NCBI RefSeq assembly: GCF_035953295.1
Contig: NZ_CP108370.1
Coordinates: 5,361,001 to 5,425,000 of the forward strand
From: Streptomyces sp. NBC_01335
Lineage (GTDB): Bacteria; Actinomycetota; Actinomycetes; Streptomycetales; Streptomycetaceae
Length of the DNA: 64,000 bases
Direction: 5' to 3'
Below, piece after piece: positions 35,776 to 44,050 of this stretch. The position numbers and the translations under genes were made by a program. The notes beneath the pieces are model-generated. The model was not told where the DNA came from. It did not search any database and saw nothing but the letters and a program-made list of their open reading frames with translations. Positions within the stretch are counted from its first letter, which is position 1. The number at the start of each line of letters is the position of its first letter.

Positions 35776-36555
35776 TCACTTCGCCGGCAGCAGCTCCGGC
35801 CGGGTCAGCAGGTCACGGACCTGGGCGGTGGTCAGCGGCGGGGTCTTCAGCAGCGGCCCCTGCGCCCCCTTGGCCTCGAACCCCGTGCTGGAACGGAGCA
35901 CCAGCACGCTGCCGTCCTCCAGGGTCAGGCGCCCGTCGATCTCCGGACCCCACTGGGGCGTCCCGTCCCCGTAGTCCATGGCGTCGCTCCAGGTGGTGAG
36001 GGTCCGTCCGTCCGGCAGCACCTCGCGCACGCAGTCGACCCGCGGCGGCTCCTTGCCCTCGACCTCGCACAGGTCCTGGTCCGCGACCGGCACCTCGGCG
36101 CCGCTCTTCGCCGCGACCTCCTTCGCGCTCCTGACCTCGAACGCCAGGTAGCCGACCCCGCCGTCCCGGTGGACCGCGTACTCCCCGTCCAGCGGACCGA
36201 GGTGGTCCCGCTTCCCCTCGCCCGGCTTCACGTGCTTGATGAGCACCGCGAACGAGACCTCTTCCAGCCTGCCGACCCCCGCCGGCAGCAGCGCCGCGAC
36301 CCGGCTCGCCCTGTCCGTACCGGACGTGGCGGACGCCGCGACCGAGACCCGGTCCAGCGGGGTGGCGGCGCCCTGGTTCAGCCGGGGCACCGCGACCGCC
36401 CCGGCCGCCACGACCGCGAGGGCCGCGCACGAGACCGCCGCCCTCCGGCGGAACCGCACCCGGGCCGCGCCCGCGTACACCGCCCGGGTCGACAGCCCCG
36501 GCCGGCCGGCGTCCGCCGCGGCCCTCTCCAGCAAGTTCCTCACGTCGTCGCTCAC
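35776..36555 (-). CDS. Membrane-anchored protein, probable partner of the ECF sigma factor
   Basis: 259 aa from the GTG at 36555, overlapping the sigma stop by four bases (GTGA). A ~30-residue N-terminal cytoplasmic part (DDVRNLLERAAADAGRP), one transmembrane helix (residues ~36-53, AAVSCAALAVVAAGAVAV), and an extracytoplasmic domain with two cysteines (DLCEVE, RVDCVRE). Its position after a SigE-type ECF gene fits an anti-sigma or sensory partner, but no zinc-binding anti-sigma motif (HxxxCxxC) is present, so the role is inferred. Confidence 0.75.
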   Translation of the reverse strand: MSDDVRNLLERAAADAGRPGLSTRAVYAGAARVRFRRRAAVSCAALAVVAAGAVAVPRLNQGAATPLDRVSVAASATSGTDRASRVAALLPAGVGRLEEVSFAVLIKHVKPGEGKRDHLGPLDGEYAVHRDGGVGYLAFEVRSAKEVAAKSGAEVPVADQDLCEVEGKEPPRVDCVREVLPDGRTLTTWSDAMDYGDGTPQWGPEIDGRLTLEDGSVLVLRSSTGFEAKGAQGPLLKTPPLTTAQVRDLLTRPELLPAK

Positions 36556-37040
36556 ACCAATTCCTCCGTCATCCCGGCGCGCAGCGCCGCCAATCCCCGA
36601 GCCGCATGGCTCTTGACCGTGTTCTGCCGCATTCCGAGCAGGTCCGCCGTGGCCTCGACGCTCAGGTCCTCCCAGTAACGGAGGACCAGCACCGCACGCT
36701 GTCTGGCCGTGAGCCGGGCGAGCGCCGCCCGTACCTGGAGGCCGGTGTCGCTGTCCTCCTGGCCGGCCGCGCGGTCGGGCAGTTCGCCGTACGGCTGCTC
36801 CCGCCGCCAGAACCTTCGGCGGGACGCGATGAAGGTGTTGACCAGCGTCTTGCGCGCGTACGCCTCGATGTTGTCGAGCCGCCCGTGCCGCCGGCCGCCG
36901 ACCACCACCTTCACGAGCGCCGTCTGCACCAGGTCCTCGGCCTCGTGCCGGTCGCCGCACAGCAGATAGGCGCTGCGGAACAGCGCGGTGCGCCGGCTCT
37001 CCACGAAGGCGTGCAGCGCGGCATCCTCGTCCGTCCGCAT
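36552..37040 (-). CDS. SigE-family ECF RNA polymerase sigma factor
   Basis: 162 aa from ATG 37040, preceded by AGGGGCGGGGA. Region 2: FRSAYLLCGDRHEAEDLVQTALVKV; region 4: LTARQRAVLVLRYWEDLSVEATADLLGMRQNTVKSHAARGL. Length and wording match the 'SigE family RNA polymerase sigma factor' group of Streptomyces (not the cell-envelope SigE itself). First gene of a pair with the membrane protein downstream. Confidence 0.92.
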   Translation of the reverse strand: MRTDEDAALHAFVESRRTALFRSAYLLCGDRHEAEDLVQTALVKVVVGGRRHGRLDNIEAYARKTLVNTFIASRRRFWRREQPYGELPDRAAGQEDSDTGLQVRAALARLTARQRAVLVLRYWEDLSVEATADLLGMRQNTVKSHAARGLAALRAGMTEELV

Positions 37041-37188
37041 TCCCCGCCCCTCTCCAGGCCCGCGGGCGCGGACCGTCTCACCCCTTCCAGTGCGCCGGAC
37101 CACGACGGAGGTTGCGGCCGGACGCGACGGATCTCGGACGTGTCCCGCGCGGGGTGCCGTACTCGGTTACCGGGGTGCTGGGACACGG

Positions 37189-37230
37189 CGGCGGGGGCGG
37201 TACGGAACCCTCTCCGTACCGCCCCCGCCG
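37189..37230. terminator. Strong hairpin terminator
   Basis: Perfect 18-bp stem (37189-37206 with 37213-37230) and a 6-nt loop, just downstream of the methyltransferase stop and upstream of the sigma gene on the same strand. Confidence 0.8.
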
Positions 37231-37240
37231 CCCGCTGCCG

Positions 37241-38017
37241 TCACTTCAGCGCGAGCACCACCGCGTCGGAGGGCGAGGCCCAGACCGTCCGCGCCTCGCC
37301 GAAGCCGGACGCGCGCAGCGTACGGGCGTGCCAGTCCGCCGAGGGGGCCTCCCCGTCGGCGTGGTCGCCGTAGATCGCGAACCGCTCGGCGGTCGGTCCG
37401 GCGAGCGCCGGGTCCTTCGCTGCCTCGCCCCACCACTCGGCCCAGTCGAGCGCGCCCGCCGCCTTGGCCCGGTCCATCCCGGCGTGCCGGTGGGCGCGTT
37501 CGGCCGCGTTGAGGCGGGGAGTGGACGCGTCGGTCATGTGGTCCGCGTTCATGAACACCCCACCCTCCCGCACCAGTTCGCCGACCTGCCGGTAGAGCAC
37601 GGCGAGCGGCTCACGGTGGAACCAGTGGAGCGCGGTGGCCGTGAGTACCGCGTCGTACGAGGTACGGGGCAGCGCCGCCGTCCACGCGGGGTCCTTGAGG
37701 TCCGCGGTGACGAGGGTGACCCGGTCGTCGCCGTCGAAGGTGCCGCGGGCGATGGCGAGCAGCGCGGGGTCGAGATCCACGCCGGTGCTGGTGGCCTTCG
37801 GGAACCGGCGCAGCAGCCGGTCCGTAATACTTCCCGTACCGCAGGCGAGATCGAGCACGCTCGGCTCGGGGCCGACCACGGCCTCGACCATGTCGAGCAT
37901 GATCCGGAAGCGCTCCTCGCGGTCCGGCATGTACCACTCCTGCTGGCGGTCCCAGCTCCGCTGCCAGGAACGCCAGTCGGTGCCCGCCGCCGAGCCCGTC
38001 ACCTCGGTGTCCGTCAC
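37241..38017 (-). CDS. Class I SAM-dependent methyltransferase
   Basis: 258 aa from GTG 38017 with GAGGTGAGG six bases upstream; the ATG at 38062 lacks a ribosome site. Motif I SVLDLACGTGSITDRLL, motif II acidic residue in TGVDLDP, then VTADLKD and DAVLTATALHWFHREP. Substrate not predictable. Divergent from the CGNR gene. Confidence 0.88.
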   Translation of the reverse strand: MTDTEVTGSAAGTDWRSWQRSWDRQQEWYMPDREERFRIMLDMVEAVVGPEPSVLDLACGTGSITDRLLRRFPKATSTGVDLDPALLAIARGTFDGDDRVTLVTADLKDPAWTAALPRTSYDAVLTATALHWFHREPLAVLYRQVGELVREGGVFMNADHMTDASTPRLNAAERAHRHAGMDRAKAAGALDWAEWWGEAAKDPALAGPTAERFAIYGDHADGEAPSADWHARTLRASGFGEARTVWASPSDAVVLALK

Positions 38018-38121
38018 GTGAACCCTCACCTCTGAACCTCTGATGTAATACTCAAATTGCACGATCGACCATTACACTGCTGGTTACAGGGAACTTTAGA
38101 CCCACGTTGTAAGGACGACAA

Positions 38122-38751
38122 GTGGAACTGGCCTATTACTCGGACTACGCCGTGCGTCTGGTCAACACCGAGGAGCCGGCCCGCAACAAGGACGCGCTCA
38201 CCTCCGTCGACGCCGTCCGCGAGCTCTTCGCCGGGAACGCTCAGGCCGCCCGGCGGGCGACCGACGCCGACGTGACCCGCTTCCGTTCCGTACGGGGCCG
38301 GCTGCGCGCCGTCTTCGAGGCCGCGGACGGGGGTGACGAGACCCTCGCGGTCGACCTGCTGAACTCCCTGCTGCTGGAGTTCCCCGTCAGCCCGCAGATC
38401 TCCGGCCACGACACCCTGGACGGCACCGGGAAGCCGGACTGGCACATGCACCTGGCGGACCATCCGTCCAACGCCACCGCCGGGTACGCCGCCATCGCCG
38501 CCATGGGGCTCGCCTTCCACCTCACCACCCACGGGGTGGACCGGCTGGGCCTCTGCGAGGCACCGCCGTGCCGCAACGCCTACCTGGACACCTCCACCAA
38601 CCGGTCGCGGCGGTACTGCTCCGACCGCTGTGCGACCCGCGCCAACGTGGCCGCCTACCGGGCCCGCAAACGCCTGGAGGCCGACCGGTCCGCCGGCAAC
38701 GGCCGCACCGCCGAGGCCACCCAGCCCAGCACCCCCAGCGGCGACCGCTGA
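38122..38751 (+). CDS. CGNR zinc-finger (ABATE domain) putative regulator
   Basis: 209 aa; GTG start with AAGGA upstream. N-terminal ABATE-like domain (YYSDYAVRLVNTEEP), then a C-terminal CGNR treble-clef finger: LCEAPPCRNAYLDTSTNRSRRYCSDRCATRANVAAYRARK. Members are presumed stress-linked DNA-binding proteins. Its last 97 bp overlap the convergent sodX gene. Confidence 0.85.
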   Translation: MELAYYSDYAVRLVNTEEPARNKDALTSVDAVRELFAGNAQAARRATDADVTRFRSVRGRLRAVFEAADGGDETLAVDLLNSLLLEFPVSPQISGHDTLDGTGKPDWHMHLADHPSNATAGYAAIAAMGLAFHLTTHGVDRLGLCEAPPCRNAYLDTSTNRSRRYCSDRCATRANVAAYRARKRLEADRSAGNGRTAEATQPSTPSGDR

Positions 38752-39092
38752 TCCTTCCGCAACGGCCGGAACCGCAGATGCGCCCGGGCGAGGACGAGAT
38801 CCTCCGGGACGGTCCCGTACACCGTGCTGTCGCCGCCCGCGAACGTGTTGTCCGCCAGCACCCACCAGCCGCCCGGGCGGCGCTCGGTGGCCCGCTTCAC
38901 CACCAGCAGATCCTGCTGGAAGGGATGGCGCAGAATCACCACGTCCCCCGGACGCACCGGCGCCCCGTACTGCACCAGGAGCCGGTCACCGTGGTAGAGC
39001 GTCGGCACCATCGAGGGCCCCGTCACCTCCACCACCTGAAACCGCACCCCTGCCGCCCGCCCGTCCCCGGGCCCCTGCGCCGGTTCCGCCAT
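38655..39092 (-). CDS. sodX: Nickel superoxide dismutase maturation protease
   Basis: 145 aa, S24/S26 signal-peptidase-like fold. Catalytic Ser in VTGPSMVPTLYHGDRL and Lys in LLVVKRATERR; ADNTFAGGDSTVYG is the conserved late box. It removes the propeptide of SodN so that His1 can bind nickel. Divergent from sodN, as in other streptomycetes. Its 3' end overlaps the CGNR gene by 97 bp. Confidence 0.92.
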   Translation of the reverse strand: MAEPAQGPGDGRAAGVRFQVVEVTGPSMVPTLYHGDRLLVQYGAPVRPGDVVILRHPFQQDLLVVKRATERRPGGWWVLADNTFAGGDSTVYGTVPEDLVLARAHLRFRPLRKDQRSPLGVLGWVASAVRPLPADRSASRRLRAR

Positions 39093-39280
39093 CTCCGCTA
39101 CCTCCCCGCTCCGTTCGTCCGCCTCCAGTACACCGTCCCGCGCGCCGCTCGTACATTCGGCCTCAGGCGCTCATCCTCACCCCGGACTTTTGACCTAAGC
39201 CCATGGGGGCACTCGCTGAAACAGGTGCTCCACGGAGTAATGTCCCACCTGAGAAGACGATCACGAGGAAGGACAGCTCC

Positions 39281-39676
39281 ATGCTCTCCCGCCTGTTTGC
39301 CCCCAAGGTGAAGGTCAGCGCCCACTGCGACCTGCCCTGCGGTGTGTACGACCCGGCCCAGGCCCGCATCGAGGCGGAGTCCGTCAAGGCCGTCCAGGAG
39401 AAGTACCAGGCCAACGAGGACGCGGACTTCCGCACCCGCTCGGTCCTGATCAAGGAACAGCGTGCGGAGCTCGCGAAGCACCACGTCTCCGTGCTCTGGA
39501 GCGACTACTTCAAGGCCCCGCACTTCGAGAAGTACCCCCAGCTGCACCAGCTGGTCAACGACACCCTGAAGGCGCTCTCCGCCGCCAAGGCGTCGAACGA
39601 CCCGGCCACGGGCCAGAAGGCTCTGGACCTGATCGCCGAGATCGACAAGATCTTCTGGGAGACCAAGAAGGCCTGA
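39281..39676 (+). CDS. sodN: Nickel-containing superoxide dismutase precursor
   Basis: 131 aa from ATG 39281 with GGAAGGA upstream; an upstream ATG at 39203 was rejected. A 14-residue propeptide (MLSRLFAPKVKVSA) precedes the nickel hook HCDLPCGVYD, where His1, Cys2 and Cys6 of the mature protein bind nickel. The rest is the four-helix bundle ending IDKIFWETKKA. Cytoplasmic enzyme that converts superoxide to peroxide and oxygen; assembled as a hexamer in known cases. Confidence 0.98.
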   Translation: MLSRLFAPKVKVSAHCDLPCGVYDPAQARIEAESVKAVQEKYQANEDADFRTRSVLIKEQRAELAKHHVSVLWSDYFKAPHFEKYPQLHQLVNDTLKALSAAKASNDPATGQKALDLIAEIDKIFWETKKA

Positions 39677-39782
39677 TCCACGGCGAGTCCGTATGACCTG
39701 CGACTGCGCCGGTCCTGCGGGCAATCTGTACGCACCCGGTCCGCAGGACGCCGAGCACGGCGTCCATGGCGGACCGGGTGCG
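39677..39782 (+). ncRNA. Structured sodN 3' UTR, candidate s-SodF small RNA and terminator
   Basis: A long hairpin closes the sodN transcript: outer 14-bp stem (39731-39744 with 39769-39782) and an inner 8-bp stem (39746-39753 with 39758-39765). In S. coelicolor the sodN 3' UTR is processed to a ~90-nt RNA, s-SodF, that pairs with sodF mRNA. Equivalence here is inferred from position; sodF is not in the window, so pairing cannot be tested. Confidence 0.55.
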
Positions 39783-39859
39783 GTCTTCCGGAGGCTCGCG
39801 CGTGGGCGTGAGCCGTAGGATGGCGACCGCCGGACGCGTACAGCGGCAACCTGCTGTGC

Positions 39860-40201
39860 GTGCCCGACCCTCACGCCTTCCATCAGTCCCGCCCCCCGGG
39901 TGCGGAGCGGTTGAAGTGGCGCCAGTTCGCGGACCACCCAGTGCTGCGACATGGCGAACAAACTGATCTCGGTGCTCGGGAGCTGGTTCTGACGGTGACT
40001 TCCTGGCCGGCGCTCGCCGGAGCTGCCGCTTTCGCCGCACTCTCCGCTCAGTCCTGGCGTCGGGTGATCCGACTGAAGCGCGCCCCATCGGCGCCCATGG
40101 CACTGGCCCGGCTCTTCGGCCCGGCCGCACGACGCAGGCTGGAGCAGGCGTCATGGCTCAACGCCGTGTGCCAGAGCGGCGAACTTCTCGTACTGCGCTG
40201 A
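39860..40201 (+). CDS. Hypothetical protein, doubtful
   Basis: 113 codons from GTG. Third-position GC is only roughly 70 percent, clearly below neighbouring genes, and no family was recognised. Hydrophobic patch WPALAGAAAFAALSAQSW, then a basic region. Could be a recently acquired or decaying gene, or noise. No other frame in 39783-40374 is better. Confidence 0.25.
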   Translation: MPDPHAFHQSRPPGAERLKWRQFADHPVLRHGEQTDLGARELVLTVTSWPALAGAAAFAALSAQSWRRVIRLKRAPSAPMALARLFGPAARRRLEQASWLNAVCQSGELLVLR

Positions 40202-40374
40202 AGGAAGGCGGACCGTCCACGCCGGTAACACGGCTGGTCTTTCTCGCGGGCGTTCAGCAGTGCGTCCGGCCTCCTCCAGCGTGTACAGCGATCCCCTGTC
40301 CAAGGAGAACTCCAGGAGTGCGGGCGGCTCGCAGGAGTCAACGGTCGACTCGGTCCTTCGCCGGCTCGTCGGGC

Positions 40375-40722
40375 TCAGCCCGCCGCCCCGCCGCCCCCGG
40401 CCCTCGTCCACGTCCGCACCTCGACCACCGCGTCCACCGGCAGCGGCCCGTACAGGTGGGGGAACTCCTCGCCGCCCTCGGACATCGCCTCGTGGCGCAG
40501 GGGTGCGGTGAGGCGGGCCGGGTCGATGACCAGGACGATGAGCTCCACCTCCTCGGAGCCGTACAGCATGCGGGCCACGGCGGGGAGTTGGTGGGGGTGG
40601 GAGAGGTGGATGAAGCCCTCCTGCTGGAGGGTGCGGCCCCGGGTGGACCAGGTGTAGGTGCCGTCGTGCTGAGCGGCTGCCCAGAGGGCGGGTTCGGTGA
40701 GGTGGAGGAGGAAGTCGGTCAT
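40375..40722 (-). CDS. DUF952 domain protein
   Basis: 115 aa from ATG 40722 (MTDFLLHLTEPALW). Conserved DUF952 phrases: GFIHLSHPHQLPAVA, LIVLVIDPARL and FPHLYGPLPVDAVV. Function unknown; the fold is related to ADP-ribose-handling (toxin-like) domains according to family literature. Upstream lies the 174-bp palindromic element. Confidence 0.88.
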   Translation of the reverse strand: MTDFLLHLTEPALWAAAQHDGTYTWSTRGRTLQQEGFIHLSHPHQLPAVARMLYGSEEVELIVLVIDPARLTAPLRHEAMSEGGEEFPHLYGPLPVDAVVEVRTWTRAGGGGAAG

Positions 40723-40734
40723 GCCGTCACGGTA

Positions 40735-40908
40735 GGGCGTGTGTCGAAAGTGGCGCCGTCCGCCCGGAGGGCGGGTCCGGCGGTGTCCGGTGCGTGCGGT
40801 CGCAGGCGGAGGGGCGCCCCGATACTGGGTGTATCGGGGTGCTCCCGACAACGCGGCGAGCGTGCGTGCCGGGCGTCGCCGGACAGGCGGGACTTTCGAC
40901 ACACGCCC
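40735..40908. repeat. 174-bp palindromic element with 17-bp terminal inverted repeats
   Basis: Ends are perfect 17-bp inverted repeats (40735-40751 with 40892-40908, GGGCGTGTGTCGAAAGT outward). The interior pairs imperfectly and closes on a central hairpin around 40817-40841. It fills the gap between the epimerase gene and the DUF952 gene. No obvious target duplication. Looks like a MITE or a dispersed intergenic repeat. Confidence 0.75.
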
Positions 40909-40915
40909 CAGGCGC

Positions 40916-41911
40916 TCAGCCGGTCGCGAGCAGGCGGGCCTCCGCTTCCGGGGCGAGGCCGACCGGGGGGCGGTCGGGGCGCTGCGGGGCGACGCCGCCG
41001 ATCGACTCCAGCCAGGTCCAGGTATCGGCGACGGTCTCGCCGACGGGGCGGCAACGCAGACCCGTGGCGAGGGCCTTGCTGACGTCGCCGCGGTGGAGGG
41101 TGTCGTGCATCTCCCCGGCGGGCAGCCAGATCGGGAGCTCGGTCCAGGGCTGCACGCCCGCCGCGAGGATGGTGTCCGGGTCGGTCCAGCGCAATTCGGC
41201 GTCGGAACCGGTGACCCGGACGCAGGCGTCCAGCAGCTCGCCCAGGGTGGCGTGACCGGACTCGCTGACCGTGTTGTACGGGCCGTGCAGGCCCTTTTCC
41301 GCCGCGTCCAGCACCCACGTGGCGAGGTCGCGGGCGTCGATGTACTGGAGCGGGCTGTCGTGGGGGCCCGGCGCCAGGACCGGGCCGCCCCGCGCTATCC
41401 GGGTCAGCCACCACGGCAGCCGGCCGATGTTCTCGTACGGGCCGAGGATCAGGCCGGGGCGTGCCAGCAGGGCGCGGTCGCCGAAGGCGTCGAGCGCGGC
41501 CAGCTCGCCGCCCAGCTTGGCCTGCGGGTACGGGACTTCGCCCGCCTCGTCGGCGGAGGCGCCGGACACCAGCGGGCCGTCCTCCGGCAGCCCGGCGGAC
41601 GCCGGATAGGGGTGCACCGAGCGGGTGGAGACATACGTGTAGTGGCCCGCCCGATCCGCGAGCAGCCGGGCCGCGTCCCGGACCGCCACGGGAGCGCCGG
41701 ACCAGGTGTCGACGACCGCGTCCCACGTGCCGCTCTCAAGCGCCGCCAGACCGACCTTGCCCGCCGTCCGGTCACCGTGCAGCGCCACCGTCCCGGGGAT
41801 GGGCTTCTGGCGGCCGCGGTTGAACACGGACACGTCCCAGCCCCGCCCGAGCGCCGCCTCGGCGACGGACCGTCCGACGAACTCCGTACCGCCCAGAATC
41901 AGGATCTTCAT
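40916..41911 (-). CDS. NAD-dependent epimerase/dehydratase (extended SDR)
   Basis: 331 aa from ATG 41911. Rossmann motif KILILGGTEFVGRSVAEAAL; TYVSTRSVHPYP and YPQAKLGGE hold the Ser and YxxxK-type catalytic residues; LQYIDARDLATWVLDAAE is typical of the atypical SDRs. Substrate unknown. Confidence 0.88.
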   Translation of the reverse strand: MKILILGGTEFVGRSVAEAALGRGWDVSVFNRGRQKPIPGTVALHGDRTAGKVGLAALESGTWDAVVDTWSGAPVAVRDAARLLADRAGHYTYVSTRSVHPYPASAGLPEDGPLVSGASADEAGEVPYPQAKLGGELAALDAFGDRALLARPGLILGPYENIGRLPWWLTRIARGGPVLAPGPHDSPLQYIDARDLATWVLDAAEKGLHGPYNTVSESGHATLGELLDACVRVTGSDAELRWTDPDTILAAGVQPWTELPIWLPAGEMHDTLHRGDVSKALATGLRCRPVGETVADTWTWLESIGGVAPQRPDRPPVGLAPEAEARLLATG

Positions 41912-42052
41912 GGTTCGACTCTGCCCCGGTCCGCGAGTGAAGGGAACCTGGCCTCGCTGTTGGCAGAGCGGGGAACGAACTCCGGCTTCCGGGAGTTCGG
42001 TGTGGCCGCGTGCGGACCGCTGTGACCTCTGTGAGCGGACCGAACAGGCCCG

Positions 42053-42502
42053 TCAGAGAGCCGGAGCGCGCAGCCGTACGTCCTGGGGCAGGGCGTCCCG
42101 TATCGCGGCCAGGGCCGCCGTGAAGTCGCGTTCGGCGCGCGCCGATTCGTAGAGCGCGCCGTCCAGGTGCAGGGCGAGGTGCACGTCCGGGTCCGAGCGG
42201 CGCAGGGAGAACAGGCAGCTCATCGTCGCGGGCCGCTCGGTCCCCCCGGAACCGGCGCCTTCCGCGACGATGGTCACCGGCTGGTCCCACTCCAGGACGC
42301 AGTCGGTCAGGGCACCGTCCGCGAGCGCGAACGAAGCGCCGTCCGGGAGCGGTTCCACCAGCGGCCGGAGGTCGTCGAGGCGTTTGCCCTCGAAGTCGAC
42401 ACCCCGGATGCGCAGCTTGATCACTCCGCCGTCCGCGAAGACGGTGGCCGCGTCGGAACCCAAGTGGTCCCGGTACCAGCCTGCCCACGACTCGTTTGTC
42501 AT
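42053..42502 (-). CDS. Hypothetical protein (DUF6304-like)
   Basis: 149 aa from ATG 42502 (MTNESWAGWYRDHLGSD). Soluble, beta-rich sequence with no catalytic motif I recognise; the DUF6304 label is from memory. A hairpin (8-bp arms GAGCAGGG/CCCTGCTC, 42502-42525) covers the bases just upstream of the start, so the ribosome site may be masked. Confidence 0.65.
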   Translation of the reverse strand: MTNESWAGWYRDHLGSDAATVFADGGVIKLRIRGVDFEGKRLDDLRPLVEPLPDGASFALADGALTDCVLEWDQPVTIVAEGAGSGGTERPATMSCLFSLRRSDPDVHLALHLDGALYESARAERDFTAALAAIRDALPQDVRLRAPAL

Positions 42503-42726
42503 GAGCAGGGACTGTAGCCCCTGCTCACGGCGCGATTCGTGCCGCCCTCCCCTTAGAGTCTTGCGTCCGGACCAGGCCGGGCTCGCGTGCCCGGGTGTCG
42601 CACCTCGCGGCGTTGTCGTCGGTCGCCGACGCTCCGCGTCGACTCCCTCCTCCGCCTTGCGATGCACGGCACCCGATCCCGCTCCCTGATCCGGCCCGAT
42701 CCGACCGGAAGACCCTGGGACGCGGC

Positions 42727-43692
42727 TCAGGAGGCGGTGAGCACGATCTTGCCGAACTGCTCGCCCGTGAGCATGCGTTCGAAGCCCTCGCGGGCCCGGT
42801 CGAGCGGCAGGACCGCGTCGACGACGGGCCGTACGCCGCTCGTCGCGCAGAAGGAGAGCAGGCCCTCCAGCTCGTCCTTGGAGCCCATCGTGGAGCCGAC
42901 GATCTTGAGTTCCAGGAAGAAGATCCTGGTCAGCTCGGCGTGCGACGGCCGGTCTCCGCTGGTGGCGCCGGAGATGACTAGAGTGCCGCCGGGGCGGAGC
43001 GACTTCACCGAGTGGGACCAGGTCGCGGCGCCGACCGTCTCGATGACGGCGTCCACGCGCTCGGGCAGCCGGGCGCCGGGCTCGAAGGCGTCGACGGCGC
43101 CCAGCTCCACCGCCCGCTTCCGCTTGGCCTCGTCGCGGCTGGTCGCGTAGACCCGCAGGCCCGCCGCGCGGCCGAGGACGACGGCGGCGGTGGCGACCCC
43201 GCCGCCCGCGCCCTGGACCAGCACGGAATCGCCGGGGCGCACACCGGCGTTGGTGAAGAGCATTCGGTACGCGGTGAGCCAGGCGGTCGGCAGGCAGGCG
43301 GCCTCCTCGAAGCTCAGCTCCTTCGGCTTGGGCAGCACGTTCCAGGTGGGCACGGCGACACGCTCGGCGAAGGTGCCCGGGTAGCGCTCGGTCAGGATGG
43401 AGCGCGGCTCCTTCGGCCCGACCCCGTGGCCGGTCTGGCCGATCACCGAGTGCACGACGACCTCGTTGCCGTCCTCGTCGACGCCGGCCGCGTCGCAGCC
43501 GAGGATCATCGGCAGCCGGTCCTCCGTGATGCCCACGCCACGCAGCGACCAGAGGTCGTGGTGGTTGAGCGAGGCGGCGCGGACTTCGACGGTGGTCCAG
43601 CCGGGCCGGGCCTCCGGAGCGGGGCGCTCGCCCAGTTCCAGGCCGTTCAGGGGGTTTTCGCGGTCGATGCGTGCTGCGTAGGCGGCGAACAT
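42727..43692 (-). CDS. Zinc-type medium-chain alcohol dehydrogenase / quinone oxidoreductase-like
   Basis: 321 aa. GroES-like N-terminal part (ASLNHHDLWSLRGVG, MILGCDAAG), then a Rossmann domain with VLVQGAGGGVATAAVVLGRA. It ends GEQFGKIVLTAS, as in zinc-binding dehydrogenase family proteins. The structural zinc cysteines of classical alcohol dehydrogenases are absent. Substrate unknown. The 224 bp downstream (42503-42726) hold nothing I can name. Confidence 0.88.
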   Translation of the reverse strand: MFAAYAARIDRENPLNGLELGERPAPEARPGWTTVEVRAASLNHHDLWSLRGVGITEDRLPMILGCDAAGVDEDGNEVVVHSVIGQTGHGVGPKEPRSILTERYPGTFAERVAVPTWNVLPKPKELSFEEAACLPTAWLTAYRMLFTNAGVRPGDSVLVQGAGGGVATAAVVLGRAAGLRVYATSRDEAKRKRAVELGAVDAFEPGARLPERVDAVIETVGAATWSHSVKSLRPGGTLVISGATSGDRPSHAELTRIFFLELKIVGSTMGSKDELEGLLSFCATSGVRPVVDAVLPLDRAREGFERMLTGEQFGKIVLTAS

Positions 43693-43794
43693 GTCCCGAC
43701 CCTAGGCCCGGCCGCCGCCCGATCCAACCGGCTGCGGGTGTGACACGCGCCGCGCCGCCACACCTCTTGCGCGGACCCTCGCGTCACCCCGCGT

Positions 43795-43837
43795 GTCAAC
43801 TAGGGTTGACGTGGCCCGAGCGTCAATGTACGTTGAC
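43795..43837 (+). promoter_or_regulatory. Promoter with twin GTCAA-N6-TTGAC operators
   Basis: Two 16-bp palindromes at 43795-43810 and 43822-43837, 27 bp centre to centre. They overlap the -35 (TTGACG, 43806-43811) and the -10 (TACGTT, 43829-43834, 17-bp spacer). The ATG at 43841 lies seven bases past the -10, implying a leaderless transcript. Confidence 0.75.
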
Positions 43838-43840
43838 ATC

Positions 43841-44050
43841 ATGACCGAAGCAACGGACCTGGCCGCACGGGCCGGGGATCGCGATCCACGCGTCGGACTG
43901 CGGGCCGTCGCCGCGCTGCGGCGGCTGCTGGAGCAGCTCGAAGCCGTACAAGTCAGAAGCGCCCGCGCCAAGGGCTGGTCGTGGCAGGAGATCGCGACCG
44001 AACTCGGGGTCAGCAGGCAGGCCGTGCACAAGAAGTACGGGAGGCATTGA
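43841..44050 (+). CDS. Small helix-turn-helix protein
   Basis: 69 aa from ATG 43841. N-terminal helical part (RAVAALRRLLEQLEAVQVRSARAKGW), then a sigma-70-region-4/MerR-like HTH (SWQEIATELGVSRQAVHKKYG). The stop shares one base with the next ATG (TGATG). Such small HTH proteins regularly sit before stand-alone ClpN proteins in Streptomyces. Probably the repressor that binds the twin operators, by inference. Confidence 0.8.
   Translation: MTEATDLAARAGDRDPRVGLRAVAALRRLLEQLEAVQVRSARAKGWSWQEIATELGVSRQAVHKKYGRH

Noticed and set aside
40202..40411. Minus-strand frame with phrases like PPALLEFSLDRGSLYTLEEA
   Set aside because: Looks protein-like in part but has no ribosome site and no family, and it overlaps other low-quality frames; too uncertain to call.
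42503..42726. Spacer between the MDR and DUF6304-like genes as a possible transposase remnant
   Set aside because: Several short frames look repetitive, but no transposase motif or inverted ends could be seen.
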